Assembly (NCBI GenBank): GCA_003449515.1
Contig: DMHI01000078.1
Location: forward strand, 1-7,266
Length of the DNA: 7,266 nt
Direction: 5' to 3'
From: Lysobacteraceae bacterium
GTDB taxonomy: Bacteria > Pseudomonadota > Gammaproteobacteria > Xanthomonadales > Xanthomonadaceae
Shown: positions 1 to 6,285 of the stretch, one piece after another
How positions within the stretch are numbered: position 1 is the stretch's first letter
How the letters are laid out: each line of letters starts with the position of its first letter
The notes under the pieces: model-generated
Told to the model about the DNA's origin: nothing
The model's database searches: none
What the model saw: only the letters and a program-made list of their open reading frames with translations
Made by a program: the position numbers and the translations under genes

Positions 1-2194
1 CGCCGGCACCGAGGGCGTCGCGCCAGGCGGCCAGGGCCGCCGGAGCCCCCCAGACGATCCGTGGTGCCGCTCCGCGCACGGTCGCCGTGGCGTCGCCGTG
101 CGCGGCAGCGCCGCCAACCCCGCTGAATCGGTGGGCGATCCACCGGCCCGCGTCCGACGTGAGCCAGAGTTCGAAGCCGGTGGGGCCGGTGCCCGTCGGC
201 CGATCCGCACGCACGCGGATCACACAGGCACCATCGGGATCGCTGCGGACGATGCCGGGGGCCGGATGCAGGGCCTCGATGAGGATGCCGCCCTCGGCCC
301 AGCGCTGGCCGGCCTCGCAGCGCAGCGCAGCGCCGCCCTCGAAGGCGGGCGATCGCCACAGCGCTCGTGGGGCCAGTGCGGCATCGACATCGGCCGCGCC
401 ACCGCTGCGCCCGGCGTTGCTGCGGGTTTCGATCCGCAAATCGATGCGATCGACGCCCAGCGCACGCAAGGCCGCGACCATGCCGCCATCGCGCGGACCG
501 GCATCCACCAGCACCGTGGCCTGCGCGCTGCGCAGCAGCACGGCGTCGCCACGCGGCAGGGCGAAGGCGATCGCCTCGAGGTCGCCGGGTGGCGGCAGGA
601 CAGCGCGCGGGGCCAGCAGCGGCAACAGCAACAGCAGACCCGCCCAACGCCAGCCGAGGCCGCGCGGCAGCAACACGATCGCCATGCCGAGCACGGCGAG
701 CGCCACCGCCCACGCCGCGGGCCGCGGGATCCAACGGCTCGCGGACAGTGCTTCCGGCAGCATCGAGAGCGCTGCGACGAAGGCCTCCATCGCCGCCGCC
801 GCCGCCGCCCACGGCCAGGCCGCGACCGCCTCGCCCAACGGCAGCAGCAGCACACCGAGCAGCGACAACGGCACCACGACCAGGCTGATCCACGGAATGG
901 CGACGAGATTCGCCAGCGGTCCGGCGATCGGCACCTGCAGGAAGAAGGCCGCAGCGATCGGCAGCAGGCCGAGCGTGGCAACCCACTGCGCCCACAGGAA
1001 GGCGCGCGCGTCCCAGGGGTTCGCCTGCCGCGGCAGGCACCAGATCAGCCAGGCCACGCCGCCGCAGGACAACCAGAAGCCCGGCGTCAGCAGCGCGAAG
1101 GGATCGATCACCGCGATCAACGCGACGGCCACAAGCAGCCCTTGCGCCGGCGGCACGCGGCGGCGACGGCTCACCACCCACGCCGCCACCGCGATCATCA
1201 GCACGGTGCGCACGGTCGGCAGGCTGAAGCCGGCCAGTGCCGCGTAGGCGAACGCCACGGCGAAGGCGGCGACGGCGGCGGCCTGGGGGCGTCGCCAGCG
1301 CAGGGCGAGGCCCGGTGCCAGCGCCCACAGCCCGCGCACCGCCAGCACGCCGAGGCCAGCCACCAGCGCGACATGGAAGCCCGAGATCGCAACCAGATGG
1401 GTGAGGCCGAAGCGACGCAGCCAATCCCAGTCGGCGCGGTCGAGGCCGCGGGTGTCGCCCACCGCGAGCGCGGCGACGAAGCGCGCCTGCGCCGGCCCGA
1501 GCGCCGCGACGATGCGGGCGGCGATGCGCTCGCGCAGGGCGTCGATGCCGCGCGCCGGCGCCAAGCGCAAGGGCCGCCGATCCCCCTGCACCTGGCCCTC
1601 GCCGGCCACGCCATCGAGCAGCGCCCGCTTCGCGGCATCACCGCGGCCCGGACCGGCGGCCGGCTGCAACGCCTGCAGGCGGACCGGCAGGCGCCAGACC
1701 TCGCCGGGCCGCAAGGCCGCGCCGCCTCCGTACCAGCGCAGGGCCAGACGATGGCCGACGAGCACCGCCGGATCGCCGGGGCCGGCAGACCCGATCCCTC
1801 GCAGCACCTCGGCGCGGAAACGCGCGCCGTACCTGCCGCGCTCCGGCAGGTCGACGATGCGCAGATCCAGCACCACGCGCTGGCCGTCGAGCGCGGCGGG
1901 CAGCCGCCCGGCCATCGCCTGCTGGCCGTGGAGTGCGCACAGCGACAGGCCAAGCAGGAACGCGGCGAGCGCGAGGCCTGCACCCGGCACTGCGGGGACA
2001 CGCCGGGCCATGCCGGGCACGGCGACCAGCAGCACCAGCGCCGACACCAGCAGCAGCGCGGCCACGCCGCCGGGCAGCAGTGCCGGTGCCCAGAGTTGCG
2101 CCATCACCCCCGCGCAGAGCGCGGCGACGGTGGCCGCGGCCAATGCCGGCGGCGGCAGCGGGTTGATCGAAGGGCGTCCCTGCCCGGCGTGCAT
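1..2194 (-). CDS. comEC: ComEC/Rec2 DNA-uptake channel, C-terminus outside window, degenerate metallo-beta-lactamase domain
   Basis: ComEC is the inner-membrane channel that takes single-stranded DNA into the cytoplasm during natural transformation. The frame is open without a stop from the ATG at 2194 to base 1: 731 codons of a family usually 750-800 long, so little is missing. Order: two or three N-terminal helices (about 10-75); an OB-like periplasmic region (about 85-200); the Competence domain (about 230-530) with HLVAISGFH (266-274), FSLPTVRT, GFWLSCGGVAW and NLVAIPWISLVVVPLSLLG; then a C-terminal domain built like the ComEC metallo-beta-lactamase region. In that last domain VLVDAGP (561-567) is kept. 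The usual GQGD is PRGD (547-550), the usual SHxHxDHxGG is TRSNAGRSGG (590-599), LTGD is LTSD (678-681), and no PHHGS is present. The membrane channel looks intact; the putative nuclease site does not. An Ala tract of six GCG codons sits at 808-791. Confidence 0.93.
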   Translation of the reverse strand, partial: MHAGQGRPSINPLPPPALAAATVAALCAGVMAQLWAPALLPGGVAALLLVSALVLLVAVPGMARRVPAVPGAGLALAAFLLGLSLCALHGQQAMAGRLPAALDGQRVVLDLRIVDLPERGRYGARFRAEVLRGIGSAGPGDPAVLVGHRLALRWYGGGAALRPGEVWRLPVRLQALQPAAGPGRGDAAKRALLDGVAGEGQVQGDRRPLRLAPARGIDALRERIAARIVAALGPAQARFVAALAVGDTRGLDRADWDWLRRFGLTHLVAISGFHVALVAGLGVLAVRGLWALAPGLALRWRRPQAAAVAAFAVAFAYAALAGFSLPTVRTVLMIAVAAWVVSRRRRVPPAQGLLVAVALIAVIDPFALLTPGFWLSCGGVAWLIWCLPRQANPWDARAFLWAQWVATLGLLPIAAAFFLQVPIAGPLANLVAIPWISLVVVPLSLLGVLLLPLGEAVAAWPWAAAAAAMEAFVAALSMLPEALSASRWIPRPAAWAVALAVLGMAIVLLPRGLGWRWAGLLLLLPLLAPRAVLPPPGDLEAIAFALPRGDAVLLRSAQATVLVDAGPRDGGMVAALRALGVDRIDLRIETRSNAGRSGGAADVDAALAPRALWRSPAFEGGAALRCEAGQRWAEGGILIEALHPAPGIVRSDPDGACVIRVRADRPTGTGPTGFELWLTSDAGRWIAHRFSGVGGAAAHGDATATVRGAAPRIVWGAPAALAAWRDALGAG

Positions 2195-2195
2195 G

Positions 2196-2882
2196 TCAGT
2201 CGGACGCCCAGGGCTGCAGGCGCCCGGCCTTCAGTTCGAGCACGCGATCGAGCCGGCGCGCGAGCCGGCGATCATGCGTGACCATCACCAGCGCGGTGCC
2301 GCGCGCGCGATTGAGCGACAGCAGCAGTTCGAACACCACGGCCGCGGAATGCTCATCGAGGTTGCCGGTGGGTTCATCGCCGAGCACGGCGGCGGGCTGG
2401 GTGACGAGGGCACGGGCCACGGCACAGCGTTGGCGCTCGCCGCCCGACAGCTCGCCGGGCTTGTGCGCCAGGCGATGGCCGATGCCCACCGCCTCGAGCA
2501 GGGCGCGGGCAGGTGCCTCGGCCGCGCGCGGCGACTCGCCGCGCACCAGCAGGGGCAGCATCACGTTCTCGAGCGCGGTGAACTCCGGCAACAGGTGATG
2601 GAACTGGTAGATGAAGCCCAGCGCGCGGTTGCGCAGACGGCCGCGGGCCGCATCGTCGAGTTTCGCCATCGGCTGGCCATCGACGACCACGTCGCCGGCG
2701 GTCGGCGTATCGAGGCCACCGAGCAGGTGCAGCAGGGTGCTCTTGCCGGCACCCGAGGCGCCGATGATGGCGACGGTCTCGCCGCGCTGCACGGCGAGGT
2801 CGAGGCCGTCGAACACCGGCGTGTCGAGGCGGCCTTCGCGGTAGGTCTTGGCGAGGCCACGGGCCTCCAGCACGGTGCTCAT
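2196..2882 (-). CDS. lolD: Lipoprotein-releasing system ATP-binding protein
   Basis: This cytoplasmic ATPase powers LolC-type permeases in lipoprotein release. The 228-residue product has every ABC motif: Walker A GASGAGKST (41-49), Q-loop Q93 within YQFHHLLPEF, signature LSGGERQR (145-152), Walker B AAVLGDEPTGNLD (164-176) with the catalytic glutamate, and H-loop H203 (VTHD). The YQFHHLLPEF stretch is typical of LolD among the MacB/FtsE-like ATPases. The ATG at 2882 lies four bases after the lolC TAA, so the two are probably co-translated. The stop is one base from the comEC start (TGACATG). Related ATPases such as MacB or FtsE are unlikely given the neighbour and the Q-loop motif. Confidence 0.95.
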   Translation of the reverse strand: MSTVLEARGLAKTYREGRLDTPVFDGLDLAVQRGETVAIIGASGAGKSTLLHLLGGLDTPTAGDVVVDGQPMAKLDDAARGRLRNRALGFIYQFHHLLPEFTALENVMLPLLVRGESPRAAEAPARALLEAVGIGHRLAHKPGELSGGERQRCAVARALVTQPAAVLGDEPTGNLDEHSAAVVFELLLSLNRARGTALVMVTHDRRLARRLDRVLELKAGRLQPWASD

Positions 2883-2886
2883 CGGC

Positions 2887-4131
2887 TTACTCGTAGCGCA
2901 GGGCGGTGGCCGGGTCGGTGCGCGAGGCGCGCCAGGCCGGGTACAGGGTGGCGAGGAAGCTCAGGGCCAGGGTCAGCGCGGCCACGGCGGCGACATCAGC
3001 GGGATAGACGGCCGTCGGCACGCCGGTGATGTAGTAGACATCGGCGGGCATCAGCGCCACCCCGAGCACCGATTCCACCGCGCGCACGATCGCACCGAGG
3101 TTCAGCGCCAGCAGCACGCCGCCGACGACGCCCAGCGCGGTACCGACGACGCCGATCACGCTGCCCTGGACGATGAACACGCCCATCACCTGCCGGGGCG
3201 TCAGACCCAGCGTGCGCAGGATGGCGATGTCGGCCTGCTTTTCCTGCACCAGCATCACCAGCGACGAGACGAGATTGACCGAGGCGATCGTCACCACCAG
3301 CGAGAGCAGCAGGAACATCACCGTGCGCTCGAGCGCCAGCGCGCTGAAGAAGTTGCGGTTGTCGCGCATCCAGTCGCTGGCGCGGAGCGTTTGATCGGCG
3401 CGCAGGGCCAGATCGTCGGCCACCGCGCCGGCGGCCCAGAGATCGCTGACCTTGACGCGCACGCCGCTCACGCCCTCGCCCAGCCGCAGCATGCGCTGGG
3501 CGTCGCCGAGGGCGACGAAGGCGAAGCTGCTGTCGGCGGTGTGCTCGCCCATCGAGAAGGTGCCGACCACCGTGAAGCGACGCGAACGCGGAATGGCACC
3601 GAGCGGCGTGCTGCTGAATTCGTTGAGCGTGAGGTTGACGCGGTCGCCGACGCGCGCACCGATGGCGATCGCCAACTGCTCGCCGAGCACCACACCGAAG
3701 CCGCCGTCGACGAGGTCGTCGATGCGGCCTTCGCGCATGCGCTGCGCCAGTTCGGAGACCCCGCGCTCGGCCTCGGGGTCGATGCCCATCACCAGCGCCG
3801 CACTGGTGCGGTTGCCGGTGAGCAGGCCCTCACGCTGCACATAGGGCGCGGCGCCGACCACGCGCGGGTCGGCCTTGGCCATCGCCACCACGTCCGGCCA
3901 GTCGTCGAGCGGTCCGCCGAAGCCGACCAGGGTGACATGCGCCACCGAGCCGAGCAGGCGATCACGGATCTCGCGCTGGAAACCGCTCATCACCGCGATC
4001 ACGGTGATCAACGCGGCCACACCGACGACGATGCCGAGGATCGACAGCGCCGAGGTGAAGCTGATGCGGCGGTCGCGGCGGCGCGCGCGCAGGTAACGCA
4101 GGCCGATGGCGAGCGGGAGCGGTTGGAACAT
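2887..4131 (-). CDS. lolC: Lipoprotein-releasing system permease (LolC/LolF type)
   Basis: This is the transmembrane subunit of the ABC complex that extracts lipoproteins from the inner membrane and hands them to the chaperone LolA. The 414 residues from the ATG at 4131 match the family length; a longer frame to 4284 would overlap ygfX and has no family support. In order: N-terminal IGLRYLRARRR (9-19); helix 1 about 28-50, ending in the family signature VMSGFQREIRDRLLG; a large periplasmic domain; three further helices about 270-293, 317-345 and 380-398 (FtsX-type domain); and the terminal YPAWRASRTDPATALRYE. Between the signature and the third part of the periplasmic domain, TPLGAIP (175-181) resembles the LolC 'Hook' that recruits LolA. 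The start lies two bases after the ygfX stop. Only one permease gene is seen beside lolD, with no lolE before comEC, so the complex may use two copies of this subunit (LolF type). This is inference from the visible layout. Confidence 0.93.
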   Translation of the reverse strand: MFQPLPLAIGLRYLRARRRDRRISFTSALSILGIVVGVAALITVIAVMSGFQREIRDRLLGSVAHVTLVGFGGPLDDWPDVVAMAKADPRVVGAAPYVQREGLLTGNRTSAALVMGIDPEAERGVSELAQRMREGRIDDLVDGGFGVVLGEQLAIAIGARVGDRVNLTLNEFSSTPLGAIPRSRRFTVVGTFSMGEHTADSSFAFVALGDAQRMLRLGEGVSGVRVKVSDLWAAGAVADDLALRADQTLRASDWMRDNRNFFSALALERTVMFLLLSLVVTIASVNLVSSLVMLVQEKQADIAILRTLGLTPRQVMGVFIVQGSVIGVVGTALGVVGGVLLALNLGAIVRAVESVLGVALMPADVYYITGVPTAVYPADVAAVAALTLALSFLATLYPAWRASRTDPATALRYE

Positions 4132-4133
4132 GG

Positions 4134-4634
4134 TCAGCCTGTCCAGAACTGGGTGATCGGCGATGCATCCGGCGTCGCACCGGCCCAGCGCCGCAGGGCG
4201 CGGCGACCGGAGTCGCACAGGGTATCCGGCCAGAACACCACGGTGCAGTCGCCCGGTGTGAAGCGCAGCACGACCACCGGCCACTGTTCATGCAGCACGG
4301 CGGGGCCCGCGGCGCCCCGACCGTTCGCGGGCATCCAGCAGGCCTCCGGGCGTCGGCGGGCGTTGCGGCTTGTCGTCGCGTCGGCCGCTCCGGCGATGCG
4401 CAGCGCCAGCACGCCAGGCGCGGCGGCGAGCACGCGCTGGCGCGCAAGCCCCGCCGCCGGCGCGGCGAGCAGCGCCACAGCCACCTGGACGGCCGCAGGC
4501 AGGGCCTCCGCCGCCTGCGTGGCCAGCAGCGACAGCGCCACCAGCATCACCAGTGCGGCCGCGCCCCACGCTGCGAAGGGCGAGGGCCGCCACTCAAGGC
4601 GGCAGGGAAAGCAGTCGGTCGACGAATCCGGCAA
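4134..4634 (-). CDS. ygfX: YgfX/CptA-like inner-membrane protein, TTG start
   Basis: The product has 166 residues. Two adjacent hydrophobic helices at about 19-39 and 44-63 are followed by a soluble C-terminal domain. The N-terminal CRLEWRPS before helix 1 and the C-terminal VVFWPDTLCDSGRRALRRW fit the YgfX pattern (a short S/R-x-W segment, a helical hairpin, then a V-L-W-x-D segment and RRLRxW). YgfX is encoded next to SdhE in E. coli too, and that pair was described as the CptAB toxin-antitoxin system; the toxin reading is disputed and is not shown here. The start is a TTG at 4634, inside sdhE. It keeps the pre-helix segment and is preceded by GGAGG. The next in-frame ATG, at residue 30, would cut helix 1. 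The sequence is Ala-rich and more divergent than its neighbours, so the family call rests on topology, position and short motifs. Confidence 0.75.
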   Translation of the reverse strand: MPDSSTDCFPCRLEWRPSPFAAWGAAALVMLVALSLLATQAAEALPAAVQVAVALLAAPAAGLARQRVLAAAPGVLALRIAGAADATTSRNARRRPEACWMPANGRGAAGPAVLHEQWPVVVLRFTPGDCTVVFWPDTLCDSGRRALRRWAGATPDASPITQFWTG

Positions 4635-4848
4635 GGGCGGGGTCCTCCGGGCGCTCGCGGCCCATGCACCATCGCCACAGGATGTCGTCTTCGGTGTCCA
4701 GCACCTTTAGGAAAAGCGCGCGATCCTCGTCGGAAGCCGCGGCGAAAGCGCGGTCGAGGAAACGCTCCATGAGCTGGTCGAGCTCGCGCATGCCGCGGCG
4801 GCAGCGCCAGCGCAGGCGCTTCAGCTCGATGGCGCCGATGTCGCTCAT
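4594..4848 (-). CDS. sdhE: SdhE, FAD assembly factor for succinate dehydrogenase
   Basis: This small soluble protein helps covalent attachment of FAD to SdhA (YgfY/CptB/SdhE family, PF03937). The product is 84 residues from the ATG at 4848, the usual family size. The diagnostic RGxxE motif is present as RGMRE at 18-22, preceded by WRCR, as in E. coli SdhE (WACRRGMRELD). The rest is acidic and helical (DTEDDILWRW at 51-60), as expected for the five-helix fold. A GTG at 4875 would add nine residues (MFRAPAQPP). I prefer 4848 because it matches the family N-terminus; neither start has a clear ribosome binding site. The last 41 bases overlap the start of ygfX. Its place in the same gene string as sdhA and sdhB fits its job; in E. 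coli it is unlinked to sdhCDAB. Confidence 0.92.
   Translation of the reverse strand: MSDIGAIELKRLRWRCRRGMRELDQLMERFLDRAFAAASDEDRALFLKVLDTEDDILWRWCMGRERPEDPALAGFVDRLLSLPP
4644..4650 (-). promoter_or_regulatory. Ribosome binding site of ygfX, inside sdhE
   Basis: The minus strand reads CCCGGAGGACCCCGCCC immediately before the TTG at 4634. GGAGG is the strongest Shine-Dalgarno match in the window and lies about 9 bases from the TTG. This supports initiation at an unusual codon inside the sdhE reading frame. Confidence 0.55.
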
Positions 4849-4891
4849 CGGGGGTTGCGCTGGCGCTCGAAACACGCGAGCGGCGTGGCGT

Positions 4892-5083
4892 TCAGATCAG
4901 ACCCGCCCAGTGCGGGGCGAGCTGCACCCACAGCGCCAGCAGCGCCACGCAGCCGGCCAGGAAGGCCTGGAAGCGCCGCATCACCTTGTTGCGACCGCAG
5001 GCCTCGATGGCCATCAGCCCGCGCGCGGCGACGAAGGCCCAGGCCGCGATCAGCAGCCCGATCGACGCCACACCGCTGTGCAT
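4892..5083 (-). CDS. Small two-helix membrane protein of unknown function between sdhB and sdhE
   Basis: I do not recognise a family. The 63-residue product has two hydrophobic helices, about residues 7-25 and 39-57, joined by a basic loop (EACGRNKVMRR). By the positive-inside rule the loop should face the cytoplasm. Third codon positions are almost all G or C, as in the neighbours, which supports this frame as coding. The annotated ATG at 5083 is the only start codon in this frame, which is open only back to 5110, and it has no convincing ribosome binding site. An ATG that overlaps the sdhB stop (TGATG, at 5114) lies in another frame. That frame would join this one if one copy of the tandem GATG repeat at 5088-5081 were absent, giving an N-terminus MSASPLVWPMHSGVAS. 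The true protein may therefore be about 72 residues and broken here, or simply start at 5083. SdhC and SdhD are normally three-helix proteins, so this is not an anchor subunit. Confidence 0.6.
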   Translation of the reverse strand: MHSGVASIGLLIAAWAFVAARGLMAIEACGRNKVMRRFQAFLAGCVALLALWVQLAPHWAGLI

Positions 5084-5113
5084 CCATCGGCCACACCAGC
5101 GGCGAGGCGCTCA

Positions 5114-5902
5114 TCAGGCACCACGGCGCGCGAGCATCAGCTTCTTGATCTCGGCAATGGCCTTGGCCGGATTCAGGCCCTTCGGGCAGGTCCGCGCGCA
5201 GTTCATGATCGTGTGGCAGCGGTAGAGCTTGAACGGGTCCTCGAGGTCGTCGAGGCGCGCACCGGTGTCCTCGTCGCGCGAATCGATGATCCAGCGGTAG
5301 GCCTGCAGCAGGATCGCGGGCCCGAGGTAGCGGTCGCCGTTCCACCAGTAGGAGGGGCAGCTGGTGCTGCAGCAGGCGCAGAGGATGCACTCGTAGAGGC
5401 CGTCGAGCTTCTTGCGGTCTTCCGGGCTCTGCAGGCGCTCGCCGCTCGCGGGCGCGGCGCTCTGGGTGCGCATCCACGGGCGGATCGAGGCGTACTGCGC
5501 GTAGAAATGCGTCAGGTCGGGCACCAGGTCCTTGATCACCGGCATGTGCGGCAGCGGATAGATCGGCACATCCTTGCCGCCGCATTCGTCGATCGCCTTG
5601 GTGCAGGCCAGCGTGTTGGTGCCGTCGATGTTCATCGCGCACGAGCCGCAGATGCCCTCGCGGCAGGAACGGCGGAAGGTCAGCGTCGGATCGATCTCGT
5701 TCTTGATCTTGATCAGCGCGTCCAGAACCATCGGGCCGCAGGCGTCGAGGTCGACGTCGTAGGTGTCGACGCTCGGGTTGGCGCCGTCGTCCGGGTTCCA
5801 GCGGTAGACCTTGAAGCTGCGGACGTTCTTCGCCCCGGCCGGCGCGGCGAAGTGCTTGCCCTTGCCGATCTTCGAGTTCTGCGGAAGTGAGAATGCAGCC
5901 AT
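5114..5902 (-). CDS. sdhB: Succinate dehydrogenase iron-sulfur subunit
   Basis: This subunit wires electrons from the SdhA flavin to the membrane quinone site of complex II through three iron-sulfur clusters. From the ATG at 5902 the product is 262 residues, slightly longer than the E. coli protein (about 238). All ligands are visible: C80, C85, C88 and C100 for [2Fe-2S] (SCREGICGSC...C); C172, C175, C178 and C239 for [4Fe-4S]; C182, C229 and C235 for [3Fe-4S]. The quinone-proximal PSYWWNGDRYLGP follows the first C-terminal cysteine cluster. The start was chosen because a GAGGT ribosome binding site lies about 7 bases upstream, and because a longer frame reaching 5971 would add 23 residues of low quality that overlap the upstream gene. 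The stop codon overlaps another ATG (TGATG at 5116-5112), discussed with the next gene. No defects are seen. Confidence 0.97.
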   Translation of the reverse strand: MAAFSLPQNSKIGKGKHFAAPAGAKNVRSFKVYRWNPDDGANPSVDTYDVDLDACGPMVLDALIKIKNEIDPTLTFRRSCREGICGSCAMNIDGTNTLACTKAIDECGGKDVPIYPLPHMPVIKDLVPDLTHFYAQYASIRPWMRTQSAAPASGERLQSPEDRKKLDGLYECILCACCSTSCPSYWWNGDRYLGPAILLQAYRWIIDSRDEDTGARLDDLEDPFKLYRCHTIMNCARTCPKGLNPAKAIAEIKKLMLARRGA

Positions 5903-5904
5903 GG

Positions 5905-5914
5905 TCAGACCTCG
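5905..5914 (-). promoter_or_regulatory. Ribosome binding site of sdhB
   Basis: On the minus strand the sequence CCGAGGTCTGACC directly precedes the ATG at 5902. Its GAGG core is well placed for Shine-Dalgarno pairing. It is one of the two clear sites in the window and decides the sdhB start against the longer frame that begins inside the Mpo1-like gene. Confidence 0.6.
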
Positions 5915-5915
5915 G

Positions 5916-6284
5916 TCAGTGGTGCCCGGCGCGGCGCGTGACGTTGCGCATCCAGCCGCCGGAAAGGACAAAACGGGGAAAAGTGACGAACTGCTCGGCG
6001 AACACCCGCGAAACGAAGTCGGCGGGGCCGCGGTAGGGCTCGTGGCCGAGGCGCTCGCGGGCGTGGCCCAGTGCCTGCACGCCGAAGGCGATCGCCGCGA
6101 ACCCCAGCGAGACGACGAACCCGATCGTGTTGAGCGTGAGCAGGTGCAGCGCGGCCGCCAGCATGCCGGCGATGAAGGCCGGCACCGCGTAGAGGTGCAA
6201 CCAGAGATTCAGCTTGTCCTGGTGGCGCTCCGCGTAATCGCGGAACTGCCAAGCCAGCAAGCCGCCTTCGCGCCCGGCACCCAT
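5916..6284 (-). CDS. Small membrane protein, probable Mpo1-like (DUF962) family, between sdhA and sdhB
   Basis: The product has 122 residues and starts at the ATG one base after the sdhA stop; it ends 13 bases before sdhB. Two hydrophobic segments (about 31-50 and 53-73) form a helical hairpin, with basic and aromatic flanks. Conserved-looking polar positions are H21 (AERHQDK), H30 (WLHLYAVP), H74 (ALGHARER) and H81 (LGHEPYRG), followed by an amphipathic region ending FVLSGGW. This layout, a His near the N-terminus, a second His at the start of helix 1 and a GH motif after helix 2, resembles the DUF962/Mpo1-like family. The yeast member of that family is an Fe(II)-dependent dioxygenase acting on 2-hydroxy fatty acids. 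The family call comes from memory of the motif pattern. A role in complex II, or in fatty acid alpha-oxidation, is not shown by the sequence. Codon use matches its neighbours, so recent transfer is unlikely. Confidence 0.7.
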   Translation of the reverse strand: MGAGREGGLLAWQFRDYAERHQDKLNLWLHLYAVPAFIAGMLAAALHLLTLNTIGFVVSLGFAAIAFGVQALGHARERLGHEPYRGPADFVSRVFAEQFVTFPRFVLSGGWMRNVTRRAGHH

Positions 6285-6285
6285 G

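Noticed and set aside
791..808. Six tandem GCG codons (a trinucleotide repeat) in comEC
   Set aside because: An Ala tract in a membrane segment of a GC-rich gene is ordinary; triplet slippage would not shift the frame.
220..2001. Suspected frameshift in comEC, because minus-strand frames at 1198-2001 and 220-981 look like separate pieces
   Set aside because: Both are Cys/Ser/Arg-rich off-frame readings. Translating from 2194 gives one continuous frame to base 1 with all Competence-domain motifs in order.
98..2281. A 727-codon open frame on the plus strand opposite comEC
   Set aside because: It is rich in Arg, Gln, Gly and His with no domain pattern, and it is the mirror of a high-GC3 coding frame. 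ComEC on the other strand has clear family motifs over the same span.
1401..3029. A 542-codon plus-strand frame opposite comEC and lolD
   Set aside because: Same reason: Arg/Ala/Ser-rich shadow with no recognisable motif, lying opposite verified LolD and ComEC motifs.
2848..4710. A 620-codon plus-strand frame opposite lolC, ygfX and part of sdhE
   Set aside because: The composition is shadow-like (long His/Asp/Arg/Gln runs) and it crosses three well-supported minus-strand genes.
4134..4848. sdhE-ygfX as an active toxin-antitoxin module (CptB/CptA)
   Set aside because: The linkage to sdhA/sdhB and the RGMRE motif point to FAD assembly. The toxin role is disputed and nothing in this sequence supports it directly.
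4845..5114. An 89-codon minus-strand frame that starts at TGATG on the sdhB stop and ends with an ATGA overlap on sdhE
   Set aside because: The junctions look ideal, but after about ten residues it becomes Arg/Gly/Ala nonsense, while the two-helix frame shows coding-like third positions. Only its first ten codons may be real, as described in the findings.
4370..5890. A 506-codon plus-strand frame opposite ygfX, sdhE, the small membrane gene and sdhB
   Set aside because: No domain; it lies opposite the fully conserved SdhB cysteine clusters and reflects GC bias.
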